Shown: positions 42,748 to 51,214 of the stretch, piece by piece
Position numbering within the stretch: position 1 is the stretch's first letter
Layout: every line of letters begins with the position of its first letter
NCBI GenBank assembly: GCA_030123565.1
Contig: CP126122.1
Coordinates: forward strand, 3,672,800 to 3,736,799
Direction of reading: 5' to 3'
DNA length: 64,000 bases
Origin: Nitrospira sp.
Lineage (GTDB): Bacteria > Nitrospirota > Nitrospiria > Nitrospirales > Nitrospiraceae
The notes under the pieces: model-generated
Databases searched by the model: none
What the model was told of the DNA's origin: nothing
Seen by the model: the letters and a program-made list of their open reading frames with translations, nothing else
Program-made: the position numbers and the translations under genes

Positions 42748-43047
42748 ATGGCCGATCGAGTACGAACATATCCCGGCACCCGTAAGCCGATCCCTCACCA
42801 ACAGCACGGCAAACGACATTGCGTGAAGATTCTCGAACGGTTGTCTGCCTATTTGGACGACGAACTGTCCGGCGACATCTGCAGAGAGATCCGCGCCCAC
42901 CTCGGCGATTGCCCGAATTGCGAAATCTTTCTCGATTCCTTGCGCCAAACCGTCCAACTCTGCCAACACCGGCCGTCCCCCTCCCTCTCTGCCAAGGACC
43001 GTGCAGCGCTCCGCAGCCAGATTTTGAAGGCCGCGGCATCGGCGTGA
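42748..43047 (+). CDS. Zinc-binding anti-sigma factor (zf-HC2 type)
   Basis: This encodes 99 residues. The anti-sigma zinc motif is present as CREIRAHLGDCPNC (His-x3-Cys-x2-Cys), with HC upstream in GKRHCVKILERLSAYLDDELS. No membrane helix is present, so it is a soluble ZAS-type anti-sigma factor that may respond to redox state through its cysteines. It pairs with the ECF sigma gene just before it. Confidence 0.88.
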   Translation: MADRVRTYPGTRKPIPHQQHGKRHCVKILERLSAYLDDELSGDICREIRAHLGDCPNCEIFLDSLRQTVQLCQHRPSPSLSAKDRAALRSQILKAAASA

Positions 43048-43065
43048 CCGGTCACGAGCCCTCGG

Positions 43066-43539
43066 ATGATGGCGCCGACCGCCAAGAACCCGGAACCACC
43101 CGATGAGCGAGGCCCTGTTCTCCGCCGGCCCATGACACCGGCTGGTCGGCGAATCGCCCGCCTACCAGACAGTCTGTTTCTCGGCCTGCTGTCGGTCTGC
43201 AGCGGGGCCGGGTTGTTGCTGGCCCAGACCTCCGAAGGGCTCGATCGCGGCCAGGCCATCTATCTCGAACATTGCATGGATTGCCACGGTGCGGCCGGCA
43301 AGGGCGACGGCGTCAAGGCCCCGTTTCTCTCACCTCGGCCGGGCAACCTCGTCTCCGCCGCGACCTCCGCCAAGACGGATAAAGAACTGCTGCGCACCAT
43401 CGCGCAGGGTAAGCCCCACACCGCCATGCTGGCATGGCAAGACCGGCTGTCGAACGAGGACCAACAGGCCGTACTCCGATACATTCGGTCGTTGGTCCGC
43501 TTTACCCGCCCCGCAGCGCCGTCGCCTACGACGCCATAA
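43066..43539 (+). CDS. c-type cytochrome, single heme
   Basis: This encodes 157 residues. The heme site CMDCH lies at residues 70-74, in RGQAIYLEHCMDCHGAAGKGDG. A likely methionine ligand stands in PHTAMLAWQDRL. The N-terminal segment around residues 36-53 is a signal or anchor helix (LFLGLLSVCSGAGLLLAQ). Translation may begin at ATG 43132, which would give a shorter and more normal signal peptide. The protein would carry electrons in the periplasm. It follows the anti-sigma gene by 18 bases, which suggests joint control. Confidence 0.88.
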   Translation: MMAPTAKNPEPPDERGPVLRRPMTPAGRRIARLPDSLFLGLLSVCSGAGLLLAQTSEGLDRGQAIYLEHCMDCHGAAGKGDGVKAPFLSPRPGNLVSAATSAKTDKELLRTIAQGKPHTAMLAWQDRLSNEDQQAVLRYIRSLVRFTRPAAPSPTTP

Positions 43540-43627
43540 ACTCGCCCCGGCACCGGCTGTCCCCCTTTCGTCTGAAAAGAGCCGCATGGTACAGTGGGGT
43601 TTTTTACCGTTACCGGAGGTCGTTCGC

Positions 43628-45349
43628 ATGATCCGCTGGAACCTTTTCCATCGACGACAGATGATTGCCATCATGACCCTTGTGCTTTCTGCGGGTATCT
43701 GGAGCGGAACCGCGGCGTCGGCACTGGCCGCCGGCGGGAAGGGACACAAACCGGCCGCCGCCCCCAAGCATCCGCCGGCCGTGCAGACCGCCCTGCGGTA
43801 TGCCGAAGCGATCGCTCACGGTGATCGCGTCACCACCGGACAATTGGACTTTGCCTGCCAGTACCGTTTCGTCACGGCCTCACCGACGAAGGTCAAACAA
43901 TTCGCACCGGCCACCGACCCCTCCTATGAATCCTGTTGGCAAACCCTGAATGCAGCCCATGCGCCGATGCTGAAACGGTCGGACATCGCGATGGACGTCA
44001 TATGGCCGAGCACCGGGCCGTTGGTCTTCTTCGGAGACGACCTGCCGAGCGCTCCGGCCTCTGCGTTCGTCATGGATCTGCTGGGGGTTTCGCCTCCAGG
44101 AGGCGGCCTTCAGGTGACGGTGCTCAACAGCCGGCCCATTCCAGCCGGTTCGTTCCGCCTCACGACCACCGGCAAGGTCCTGGGCGTTCCGGCGACGCTG
44201 GTCCAGCTATCCGTGCAATACCATGACCCACTCTTGTCGCCGGTCACCTACGCCGCCGGGAACGTCAAATGGACCAATACGATCAAACGCCCGCGCCGCG
44301 CGTTGAAGTCCGTCACAACCCAGTGGGTCGTGTTCACCGGGCTGAAACAACATGGATTCCCCGGCGACGCCGCCGTGTTCAACCTGCCCGTTTCCTCACA
44401 ACCGGAAGCACCGGGTATGGCGGCGGACAAAATTCCGTTCGCCACGGAAACCAGCCGCGCCCTCCCGGAATCCTTGGTGTGGTGGGGGCCGGACGACCAA
44501 CCAGGCACCTTGACCGCAGCCGCAGCCCGCGCCGCAAGCTTTCCCGACCTGCGCGACCGGGTGGCTTTGCTCAATCGGGTGCTGCTCATCGATCCGAAAC
44601 AGCCCGACGCCCTCACGGTCCTGACGCGCCACCTCTACAGCGTGCTCTTGCGTGAGGGTCGGAATAACCATCAACTGAACGTGAAGGACCCGGCGCTGGG
44701 CATCGTGGTCGATGAGTTCTATTGGAACATCTATGCGCAAGGGGCCCGCATGGACCTCTCGAACGGGATGGAGATGGGAGGCCTCTCTCAGCCCACGCCA
44801 GCCGACTTCCTCTATCGATTGATCCCGGCCCTGCAAACCCTGGTCACGGTCAGGCCGGAACAGCTCGACAACCGTTTTCGGCTCGGCGTCGCGTACCGCT
44901 GGAACAACGACCAAATCCCGATGGTCGAGACCTTCGAGGCCTTGGTGAAGGATATTCCCGACAACCGGAAGACCCCGAAGGCGGAAGCGCTGCTTCAGTT
45001 GGCTTGGTCCCGCATCAACAAAGTGTCCTGGAACCGGATTCTGCACGACCCAGAGACCCCTCGTGCCTATGCCGATGCCGAAGCGTCGTTGGCGCAGGCC
45101 GAACTGCCGCTCGACAAGTTCTTGGCCGAATACACGATGGCCTACAGCATGATCTTTTTGCCGAACTACGGGGACAAGGCGAAGATGCTCCATCACCTCA
45201 CCGAAGCCAAACGCTGGTTCGATGAAGTGCCCGGCAAGACGGATGAGGTCTGGCGCTACTTCATGCACACGGAATTGCTCAAGGCCGTGCTCGACGCCGA
45301 CCCGATGTTCCAACCGATCCTGGCCTCCACCTCGGAGCCCCGCGCTTGA
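43628..45349 (+). CDS. Large exported protein of unknown function
   Basis: This encodes 573 residues from ATG 43628, which has GGAGG nine bases upstream; the frame continues further upstream but runs through the cytochrome gene. The signal peptide ends near ASALAAGG. The middle contains strand-rich parts (LVFFGDDLPSAPASAFVMDLLG, LQVTVLNSRPIPAGSFRLTT split). The C-terminal half is helical and TPR-like (DRVALLNRVLLIDPKQPDALTVL, FRLGVAYRWNNDQ). No domain is recognised. It is likely periplasmic. Confidence 0.75.
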   Translation: MIRWNLFHRRQMIAIMTLVLSAGIWSGTAASALAAGGKGHKPAAAPKHPPAVQTALRYAEAIAHGDRVTTGQLDFACQYRFVTASPTKVKQFAPATDPSYESCWQTLNAAHAPMLKRSDIAMDVIWPSTGPLVFFGDDLPSAPASAFVMDLLGVSPPGGGLQVTVLNSRPIPAGSFRLTTTGKVLGVPATLVQLSVQYHDPLLSPVTYAAGNVKWTNTIKRPRRALKSVTTQWVVFTGLKQHGFPGDAAVFNLPVSSQPEAPGMAADKIPFATETSRALPESLVWWGPDDQPGTLTAAAARAASFPDLRDRVALLNRVLLIDPKQPDALTVLTRHLYSVLLREGRNNHQLNVKDPALGIVVDEFYWNIYAQGARMDLSNGMEMGGLSQPTPADFLYRLIPALQTLVTVRPEQLDNRFRLGVAYRWNNDQIPMVETFEALVKDIPDNRKTPKAEALLQLAWSRINKVSWNRILHDPETPRAYADAEASLAQAELPLDKFLAEYTMAYSMIFLPNYGDKAKMLHHLTEAKRWFDEVPGKTDEVWRYFMHTELLKAVLDADPMFQPILASTSEPRA

Positions 45350-45424
45350 CCATGAAAGATAGAGGGGCTGACAGGCAGGCCCGGTAAGCGCTATCAGAAG
45401 AGCGTTATAAGAAGGACCTGTCTT

Positions 45425-46471
45425 ATGATCGACGTCCGAGGTTATGCAGCGATGAGCGCGACGACCCCGCTGGTGCCGTTCACCTTTTCGCGCCGCGAGG
45501 TGGGCCGGCAGGATGTGCTCATCGACATCCGCTACTGCGGCATTTGCCATTCGGATGTCCACCAGGCGCGGGACGAATGGGGCGGCTCGCTGTTTCCCAT
45601 GGTGCCGGGGCATGAAATCGTCGGGACGGTCGAGAAGGTCGGCTCCTCCGTCAAGCGATTCACGATCGGTCAAATGGTGGGAGTGGGCTGCTTCGTCGAC
45701 TCCTGCCGGACGTGTTCACAATGTAAGAAGGGCCTGGAACAATATTGCGAAGGCCACATTGCCTTCACCTACAACGGGAAAGAAAAAGACGGCGAGACGC
45801 CCACCTATGGCGGCTATTCCACCAAAATCGTCGTGGATCAACGCTACGTTGTCCGGATTCCCAAACGGTTGCGCCCGGAGGAAGCCGCACCGCTCCTCTG
45901 CGCCGGCATTACGACCTACTCCCCCCTGCGGCATTGGCGCGTGGGAAAGAACCATCGGTTGGCGGTGGTTGGACTAGGAGGCCTGGGGCACATGGCCGTG
46001 AAGATCGGGAGGGCCCTCGGCGCCCATGTGACGGTCCTCAGCCACTCCGACAAGAAAGCAGCCGATGCGAAACGACTGGGCGCGCAGGCCTTCTATTCAA
46101 CCGCGAAGCCGGAAACCTTTACCCAATTAGACAAGCGATTCGATTGTATTCTGGACACCGTCTCGGCGCCCCATGACTTGAATGTTTATCTGGCATTGCT
46201 CAAGACCGACGGCACGATGATCCTCGTGGGCGCGCCGGACAGCCCCGCTCAACTGGAAGCCTTTCCCTTGATTCTCAGGCGACGACGCCTCGTGGGCTCG
46301 TTGATCGGCGGCATCCAGGAGACGCAGGAGATGCTCGACTTCTGCGCCAAACACAAGATCGGAGCGGACGTCGAAGTCATACCCATCCAGCAAGTCAATG
46401 ACGCCTACGACCGCCTCGTCCGCGGCGACGTGCGGTATCGATTCGTGATCGACCTCGCGTCGCTGTCTTAG
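45425..46471 (+). CDS. Zinc-dependent NADP alcohol dehydrogenase (CAD/YahK type)
   Basis: This encodes 348 residues. The catalytic zinc ligands are Cys38 and His60-Glu61 (CGICHSDVHQARDEWG, VPGHEIVG). The structural zinc site has the four cysteines of CRTCSQCKKGLEQYC. The Rossmann motif is VVGLGGLGHMAVKIGRALG, followed by LSHSDKKA, which favours NADP. Members of this subfamily reduce aldehydes to alcohols in the cytoplasm with broad specificity. AAGGAC is near the start. Confidence 0.93.
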   Translation: MIDVRGYAAMSATTPLVPFTFSRREVGRQDVLIDIRYCGICHSDVHQARDEWGGSLFPMVPGHEIVGTVEKVGSSVKRFTIGQMVGVGCFVDSCRTCSQCKKGLEQYCEGHIAFTYNGKEKDGETPTYGGYSTKIVVDQRYVVRIPKRLRPEEAAPLLCAGITTYSPLRHWRVGKNHRLAVVGLGGLGHMAVKIGRALGAHVTVLSHSDKKAADAKRLGAQAFYSTAKPETFTQLDKRFDCILDTVSAPHDLNVYLALLKTDGTMILVGAPDSPAQLEAFPLILRRRRLVGSLIGGIQETQEMLDFCAKHKIGADVEVIPIQQVNDAYDRLVRGDVRYRFVIDLASLS

Positions 46472-46636
46472 CGCACGAAGGACCGGGAACCTCGGCGGCC
46501 GGCCCACCCCCCGAACCGTTCCTCATGGGATGACCTGACGTGGTCTGCCGGTCTCGTGACAAACTATTGCCAGAACATACCTCGGACGATACACTTGACC
46601 TGTACGGCACTCCTATTGTCCACTGAGGAACAAGGT

Positions 46637-48067
46637 ATGGATCCAGCGCGGACGCTCTCGCCTATCCGAGAAGAAGAGCTCCACAACAGTCAGAGTACCG
46701 CCACAGAACTTTCTTTCCCCATCATTCTCCGTCTGAGAAACATCTACCTTTCGGCGGCATTGCTGCTCCTGAACACGTTGGCGGCCCTGCTCATCGGCAA
46801 TCTCTTGCTGGCCGGCCTGTTTTGGATCAGAGATTTCGCCGAGAACAAGGCGATCGCCGCCCAACGGAGCGCCGTCAGCGCGGCACTCGCTTCCGGTCGA
46901 TTCTTCAATCCGGACGGGTCTCCGTTGGACAACGGGAAGCGAAACGAATATCAATCGGCATGGATCGATTTCAATGCCTATGGCAATCTCGAACCGGCCT
47001 ACGTCTCGGACGTATTGGATGATTTTTATGAACTAAGTAATTTAGGCATGACGTTTCAGCCGTGGGTGCTCTTTTCGGAACCGCCCTTTCAAGGCAAACG
47101 GGTGACGGTGGAAATCGATCCCCGCGGCTTTCCGAGGCGAAAGACCGTGAACCCCGAATACAAGCAGGGCATACCAGTCGTCCAAATCTTGGCATTGGGG
47201 GGTAGCACGACGTTCGGCTACAACGTCTCGGACGAACACACCTGGCCCACCTACCTGTCGGAGATTCTCAATCGACGGGCGCGAGAAGAGAACCTGAACA
47301 TCCACGTGGAGGTGCTGAATTACGGGAAGGGATTTTACCATCCCAGTCAAGAAACTCTCCTGCTTTTCGATCTGCTGAAAAACGGGTACCGCCCCTCGCT
47401 CGTCCTTTTCTTGGATGGGGTGAATTGGAGCGGTCCCCAGGATGTTCCCCAATTTTATGAACAGGCAAGGCGGCGATTCCAAAACTTGCAATTTGACGAT
47501 CAGTCGGCCCAGGGCCGGACGTGGGCCAACACATGGGGAACGGTCCCGATGGTCCGGCTTGCCAAATCGATCAGTCAGAGGTTCTTCGGCGTGACTCAAC
47601 CGACGGTGGCGCAGCGCGCGAGCGATGAGGGCCCCTCCCTGGTTCCGCACGTCGTGAACGGCTTCCGGCAGAACCGGATGGTCTCCGAGGCCATCTGCAA
47701 GAGCTACTCGATCAAACCCCTGTTCATCCTGCAGCCCCATGCCCTGTACAACTATCCGGTCGAGCTCTATCGCAGGCCTTTACCAGACGAGTTCTTCAGT
47801 TGGCGGAGCAAAACACAAGGAGTGTATCGGACCCTATCTTCAGATCCCGGGCTCCTCGATCTCAGCAACCTCTTTCAGACCTGGGGAACCGATCGAAAGG
47901 CGATCATCGACGAACTGCACTACAGTCCTCCCTTCAATCGCTTTCTCGCCGAACAGATCGCCGCGCACATTCATCTGAAAGCCCTTCCGACCCATGTTCA
48001 TCCCTATGATGAAACAGCCGTCACGGGGAATCCGCGTGAATCCGACCGGCCCGTGACGAAAAGATAA
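46637..48067 (+). CDS. Membrane-anchored SGNH-hydrolase-like protein
   Basis: This encodes 476 residues from ATG 46637 (GAGGAAC upstream). A membrane helix lies at about residues 37-65 (LSAALLLLNTLAALLIGNLLLAG). The SGNH block I is ILALGGSTTFGYNVSDEHTWPTYL, with the nucleophile Ser in GGST. Block III-like LVLFLDGVNW and block V DELHYSPPFNRFLAEQIA (Asp-x2-His) are present. It is probably an esterase or acyltransferase facing the periplasm; GGST-type proteins are common in polysaccharide gene regions. Substrate unknown. Confidence 0.82.
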   Translation: MDPARTLSPIREEELHNSQSTATELSFPIILRLRNIYLSAALLLLNTLAALLIGNLLLAGLFWIRDFAENKAIAAQRSAVSAALASGRFFNPDGSPLDNGKRNEYQSAWIDFNAYGNLEPAYVSDVLDDFYELSNLGMTFQPWVLFSEPPFQGKRVTVEIDPRGFPRRKTVNPEYKQGIPVVQILALGGSTTFGYNVSDEHTWPTYLSEILNRRAREENLNIHVEVLNYGKGFYHPSQETLLLFDLLKNGYRPSLVLFLDGVNWSGPQDVPQFYEQARRRFQNLQFDDQSAQGRTWANTWGTVPMVRLAKSISQRFFGVTQPTVAQRASDEGPSLVPHVVNGFRQNRMVSEAICKSYSIKPLFILQPHALYNYPVELYRRPLPDEFFSWRSKTQGVYRTLSSDPGLLDLSNLFQTWGTDRKAIIDELHYSPPFNRFLAEQIAAHIHLKALPTHVHPYDETAVTGNPRESDRPVTKR

Positions 48068-48221
48068 CCCATCTGCCGATTTCTCGTTTACCTGCCGCGG
48101 CGAAGCATCGACAAGCCGAACCGGCAACCGGGATGTTGTTCTTTTCGACGACACCTTCCCTCTTGGATTCGCCGCCCACTTCGCGCTTAAAATGCATGAT
48201 TCCCCCTAATAGTTATATGTC

Positions 48222-48264
48222 TTACATATGTAATATTGACTTACTTCACAAGAATTTGTAAGCT
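48222..48264 (+). promoter_or_regulatory. Promoter and palindromic operator of the toxin-antitoxin module
   Basis: A perfect palindrome TTACATATGTAA lies at 48222-48233, directly before a -35 TTGACT (48236-48241). The -10 TAAGCT (48259-48264) is 17 bases on. The stretch is much richer in A+T than its surroundings. AbrB-type antitoxins repress their own promoters, so the palindrome is a likely operator. Confidence 0.65.
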
Positions 48265-48290
48265 ACTGACGATGATGGGAGGAGCACTCT

Positions 48291-48554
48291 ATGGATGCCG
48301 CATACGTGACCACCAAAGGCCAACTCGTCATTCCGGCACGAATTCGCCGTAAGCTCGGCATCAGACCAGGCACGAAAGTGTGTTTTGTCGAACGGGGGAA
48401 CGACATTCTGTTTCAACCGGTGACCAAGGAATATATCCGCAGCATGGCCGGAATACTCAAGAGCCCCACGTCCGTGACTGATGAATTGCTGGACGAGCGA
48501 AAGAAGGACCGAGAGCGCGAGGAGGGATCGCTTGAAAAGCGCAGTGCTCGATAG
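48291..48554 (+). CDS. vapB: AbrB/MazE-type antitoxin (VapB-like)
   Basis: This encodes 87 residues with GGGAGGAGC before the ATG. The N-terminal swapped-hairpin fold is clear: AAYVTTKGQLVIPARIRRKLGIRPGTKVCFVE. The C-terminal helix LDERKKDREREEGS is charged and should wrap the toxin. The gene overlaps the toxin start by 23 bases. It should neutralise the PIN toxin and repress the promoter before it. Confidence 0.92.
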   Translation: MDAAYVTTKGQLVIPARIRRKLGIRPGTKVCFVERGNDILFQPVTKEYIRSMAGILKSPTSVTDELLDERKKDREREEGSLEKRSAR

Positions 48555-48930
48555 TTATGCCGTTCTCGCCTTTCTCTTCGGGGAGGCAGGCCACGACAAA
48601 GTAGGGAGCCTCCTTGAGAGAGCCGCAGAATCCGACAAGGTATTGCTGATTGCAGCCCCAAATTGGGCGGAAGTCCGGTACATGATCGAACGAAAGGCGG
48701 GAGCGGCCCGGTGGCGTGAAGTGCGAGCGAAGCTCTTGGGACTGCCGATCGAGATCGTTCCGGCAGACGAGGACCTGGCCGAAGCGGCGGGTGAGATCAA
48801 GGCAACGAAGAAAATGTCGCTGGCGGATTGTTTTGCCGCAGCCCTGGCCATACAGAGAAAAGTCGAAGTGTACACGGGTGATCCGGAGTTTCGGTCGGTA
48901 GAACACGAGACTAAAATCGTCTGGCTCTGA
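48532..48930 (+). CDS. vapC: PIN-domain ribonuclease toxin (VapC-like)
   Basis: This encodes 132 residues. I choose the TTG at 48532 because GAGGAGGG lies eight bases before it and the product then starts exactly at the PIN fold (SAVLDSYAVLAFLFGE). The four acidic active-site residues are Asp7, Glu47 (NWAEVRY), Asp99 (LADCFAAALA) and Asp117 (TGDPEF). A rare start codon within the antitoxin gene is a usual way to keep toxin below antitoxin. It probably cleaves tRNA or rRNA. Confidence 0.9.
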   Translation: MKSAVLDSYAVLAFLFGEAGHDKVGSLLERAAESDKVLLIAAPNWAEVRYMIERKAGAARWREVRAKLLGLPIEIVPADEDLAEAAGEIKATKKMSLADCFAAALAIQRKVEVYTGDPEFRSVEHETKIVWL

Positions 48931-48983
48931 TTCTCCCCACTCATCTCAAATCCACGGCAAAGAGCGGAATCAGGCGACTCTTC

Positions 48984-49030
48984 ACTGCGCGCATCGAACG
49001 AGCACATTCTGATCGTGCGCGTTCTGCGAG
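48984..49030. repeat. Intergenic repeat unit A (about 47 bp)
   Basis: This unit starts ACTGCGCGCATCGAACGAG and ends GCGTTCTGCGAG. It matches the unit at 49121-49167 with a few substitutions and two small gaps. Both contain partly self-complementary GCGCGC parts and may form hairpins. Confidence 0.6.
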
Positions 49031-49120
49031 TTGTGCGACGTGAGGAAAAACGAGCGTCACGTTCGCGCACACCAGTGAGCACTCCTCATCTGTCTGTCAG
49101 GGTGGCCTGTTTGGTCTCCT

Positions 49121-49167
49121 ACTGCGCGCGTCCAACGAGGGTCTTCTGAGGCCGCGCGTTGCGCGAG
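49121..49167. repeat. Intergenic repeat unit B (about 47 bp)
   Basis: This unit starts ACTGCGCGCGTCCAACGAGG and ends CGCGCGTTGCGCGAG. It is the second copy of the repeat at 48984-49030, between the toxin gene and the M20 peptidase gene. Confidence 0.6.
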
Positions 49168-49189
49168 CAAGGGAGACCATCAGGCCGCC

Positions 49190-50557
49190 CTATCTCTTTC
49201 CTATCTTTGCCACCTCCCCCAAATAATGCACGAAGGCCTTCATGCCGCCGGAGGCTTGCCCCCAGTCGAAGTACTCATTCGGCGCATGGTAGCCGTGTTC
49301 CGGCAAACTCAGTCCCATGAAAAGAATCGGCACCATCCAAGCTTTCTGCATCGTCACCACGGCGCCGATCGAGCCGCCTTCACGGATGAACGCCGGCTCC
49401 TTGCCGAACCCCGCCTTCACCGCCCGCTTCACCGCCTCGACATAGGGACCATCGAAGGTTCCGCGGAACGGCTGGAGCATCCCCTCACGTTCGACCTTCA
49501 CGGCAGGATTCAGCTTGGCGACATGTTTCTTGAGCAATGCGAAGGCCTTCTCCGGAGTTTGGTTCGGCACGAGCCTCATGCTGACTTTGAGTTCCCCATG
49601 TCCCGGTACCACCGTCTTCACCCCAGGCCCGTGATAGCCGCCGACGAGGCCGTGCACTTCGAAGGTCGGCGCAGCCCAAATGCGGCGCATGACCTCGGCC
49701 GGATCCTGCGTCCGAAGCGTCTTGAATCCATAGGCCTGCTTGAAGCGATTCACCTGGAAACCCGACTTCAGGAAACTCTTGATCTCCGCCTTCGTCGGCT
49801 CGACCACATCCTGGTAGAACCCTGGAATCTTCACCTTGCCGGTCTTCGCATCCACACAGGCATGGACGATGTCCATCAGTTCGGCCAGCGGATTGCGCGC
49901 CGCCCCGCCGGTCACGCCGGAGTGAGCATCCTTGTCGCCGGTGCGCAGGACAAGTCGCGCGCCGAGCAGACCCCGCAACCCATAGGGCATGGCAGGCCGG
50001 TCCTTGGAAATCCAAATCGTATCCGAAATCACCACCGAATCCGGCCGCGGAATCGCCGTACGGTTCTTGATGGCCGCCGCGAAACTCGGACTGCCGTTTT
50101 CTTCCTCCAACTCCCATACAAACCGCACGTTGATCGGCACCTCCTGTTCGACCGCATAACGCGCGCCGAACAGGGCCGCAAGGGCCGGACCCTTGTCGTC
50201 CGTGGCGCCGCGTCCGCGGTAGATGCCGTGATCCTTCTGAAAGGCAAACGGCGCCTGTTTCCACTCCGGCTCCTGGGCCGGCTGCACATCCATATGGTTG
50301 TAGATGGTCACGGTCGGATATTTCGGATTGTTCATCCACCCCCCGGAGACCACCGGATATCCCGGCGTCTCCACGACCTGCGCCTCCGCGCCGGCATGCC
50401 GCAGATACTGCGCCGCCAGCTCGGCCATGCGCCGGATGTCCTGGGCATGTCGGGGGTCCATGCTGATCGACGGAATCTCCACCGCCTGCCCCAGCATATC
50501 TTCATACCGTAGACGGACGTCACTGATATACGAGTCCAACAGGTCCTCTTCGTTCAT
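49190..50557 (-). CDS. M20-family dipeptidase/metallopeptidase
   Basis: This encodes 455 residues. Metal ligands stand in NHMDVQPA (His), RGATDDKGP (bridging Asp) and ELEEENGS (catalytic Glu plus ligand Glu); the last ligand is His in LPEHGYHAPNEYF. The dimerisation domain lies between, starting near RLVLRTGDKDAHSG. This is the M20 dipeptidase type that cleaves dipeptides or related amides in the cytoplasm using two zinc ions. The start has GGAGCGGAGATG upstream. Confidence 0.93.
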   Translation of the reverse strand: MNEEDLLDSYISDVRLRYEDMLGQAVEIPSISMDPRHAQDIRRMAELAAQYLRHAGAEAQVVETPGYPVVSGGWMNNPKYPTVTIYNHMDVQPAQEPEWKQAPFAFQKDHGIYRGRGATDDKGPALAALFGARYAVEQEVPINVRFVWELEEENGSPSFAAAIKNRTAIPRPDSVVISDTIWISKDRPAMPYGLRGLLGARLVLRTGDKDAHSGVTGGAARNPLAELMDIVHACVDAKTGKVKIPGFYQDVVEPTKAEIKSFLKSGFQVNRFKQAYGFKTLRTQDPAEVMRRIWAAPTFEVHGLVGGYHGPGVKTVVPGHGELKVSMRLVPNQTPEKAFALLKKHVAKLNPAVKVEREGMLQPFRGTFDGPYVEAVKRAVKAGFGKEPAFIREGGSIGAVVTMQKAWMVPILFMGLSLPEHGYHAPNEYFDWGQASGGMKAFVHYLGEVAKIGKR

Positions 50558-50692
50558 CTCCGCTCCTCTCCGATCATTGTCTCCGAGTCCGACTGAGGTC
50601 CTGCAATTCAGAACTCAGAATTCATAATTCAGCACGCGCTTCGTTCGGCGATTATACCCAGTGGTTCCCATGAGAGAAAGCGCAGGGCGACG

Positions 50693-51211
50693 ATGATGGT
50701 CGACACAAAGAATGGTAGAATGCGCCCGATGGGGGCCGACTCCTCACAGAACGCGCACGGCGTACGGGCATGGTTGCTCTGCTGTCTGACCGGCACGACG
50801 CTCGGCATGAGCAGCTCGTTCCTCTCGGCTCAAGAAACCACGACCGTGCAGGAGATCCTGGCCGATCCTTCGGTCTTTCACCTGCGGCAGGTCACAATCC
50901 GCGGAACCGTGCGCAACGTCCAGCCGCTCGACCCCTACGAAATCCCGGCCGGGTCCACCTGTTACGGCGGTTATCTCTTCGGTTTGGAGGACGACACGGC
51001 CACGCTGTCCGTCGCGGTGCCGGGGCTCTGCGGGGTGCCGATGGTGAAGGACCCCGATGTCGAAGATGGAGCGCGCGTCTCGGTGGATGCCACCGTGCAG
51101 GCCCCCAGCCACGGAGGGTATGCGCTGAGTTTCAAAGGAGGAAAGATCGCGGTGGATCAAGAAGGAATCGTGCAGGCGATTGCGACCCGCATCACACCGT
51201 TGGCCGAATAG
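50693..51211 (+). CDS. Exported OB-fold-like protein
   Basis: This encodes 172 residues; translation may begin at a later ATG (50729, MGADSSQNAHG). A hydrophobic segment (AWLLCCLTGTTLGMSSSFLSA) is the signal peptide. The mature part TTVQEILADPSVFHLRQVTIRGTVRNVQPL is the pattern of small OB-fold/TOBE-type exported domains. Two cysteines (STCYGG, GLCGVP) may form a disulfide. It ends three bases before the dehydrogenase gene. Confidence 0.65.
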   Translation: MMVDTKNGRMRPMGADSSQNAHGVRAWLLCCLTGTTLGMSSSFLSAQETTTVQEILADPSVFHLRQVTIRGTVRNVQPLDPYEIPAGSTCYGGYLFGLEDDTATLSVAVPGLCGVPMVKDPDVEDGARVSVDATVQAPSHGGYALSFKGGKIAVDQEGIVQAIATRITPLAE

Positions 51212-51214
51212 ACC

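Noticed and set aside
49226-50512. 428-residue frame opposite the M20 peptidase
   Set aside because: The product is very rich in His, Arg and Pro, which is typical of antisense frames in GC-rich genes, while the opposite frame has complete catalytic motifs.
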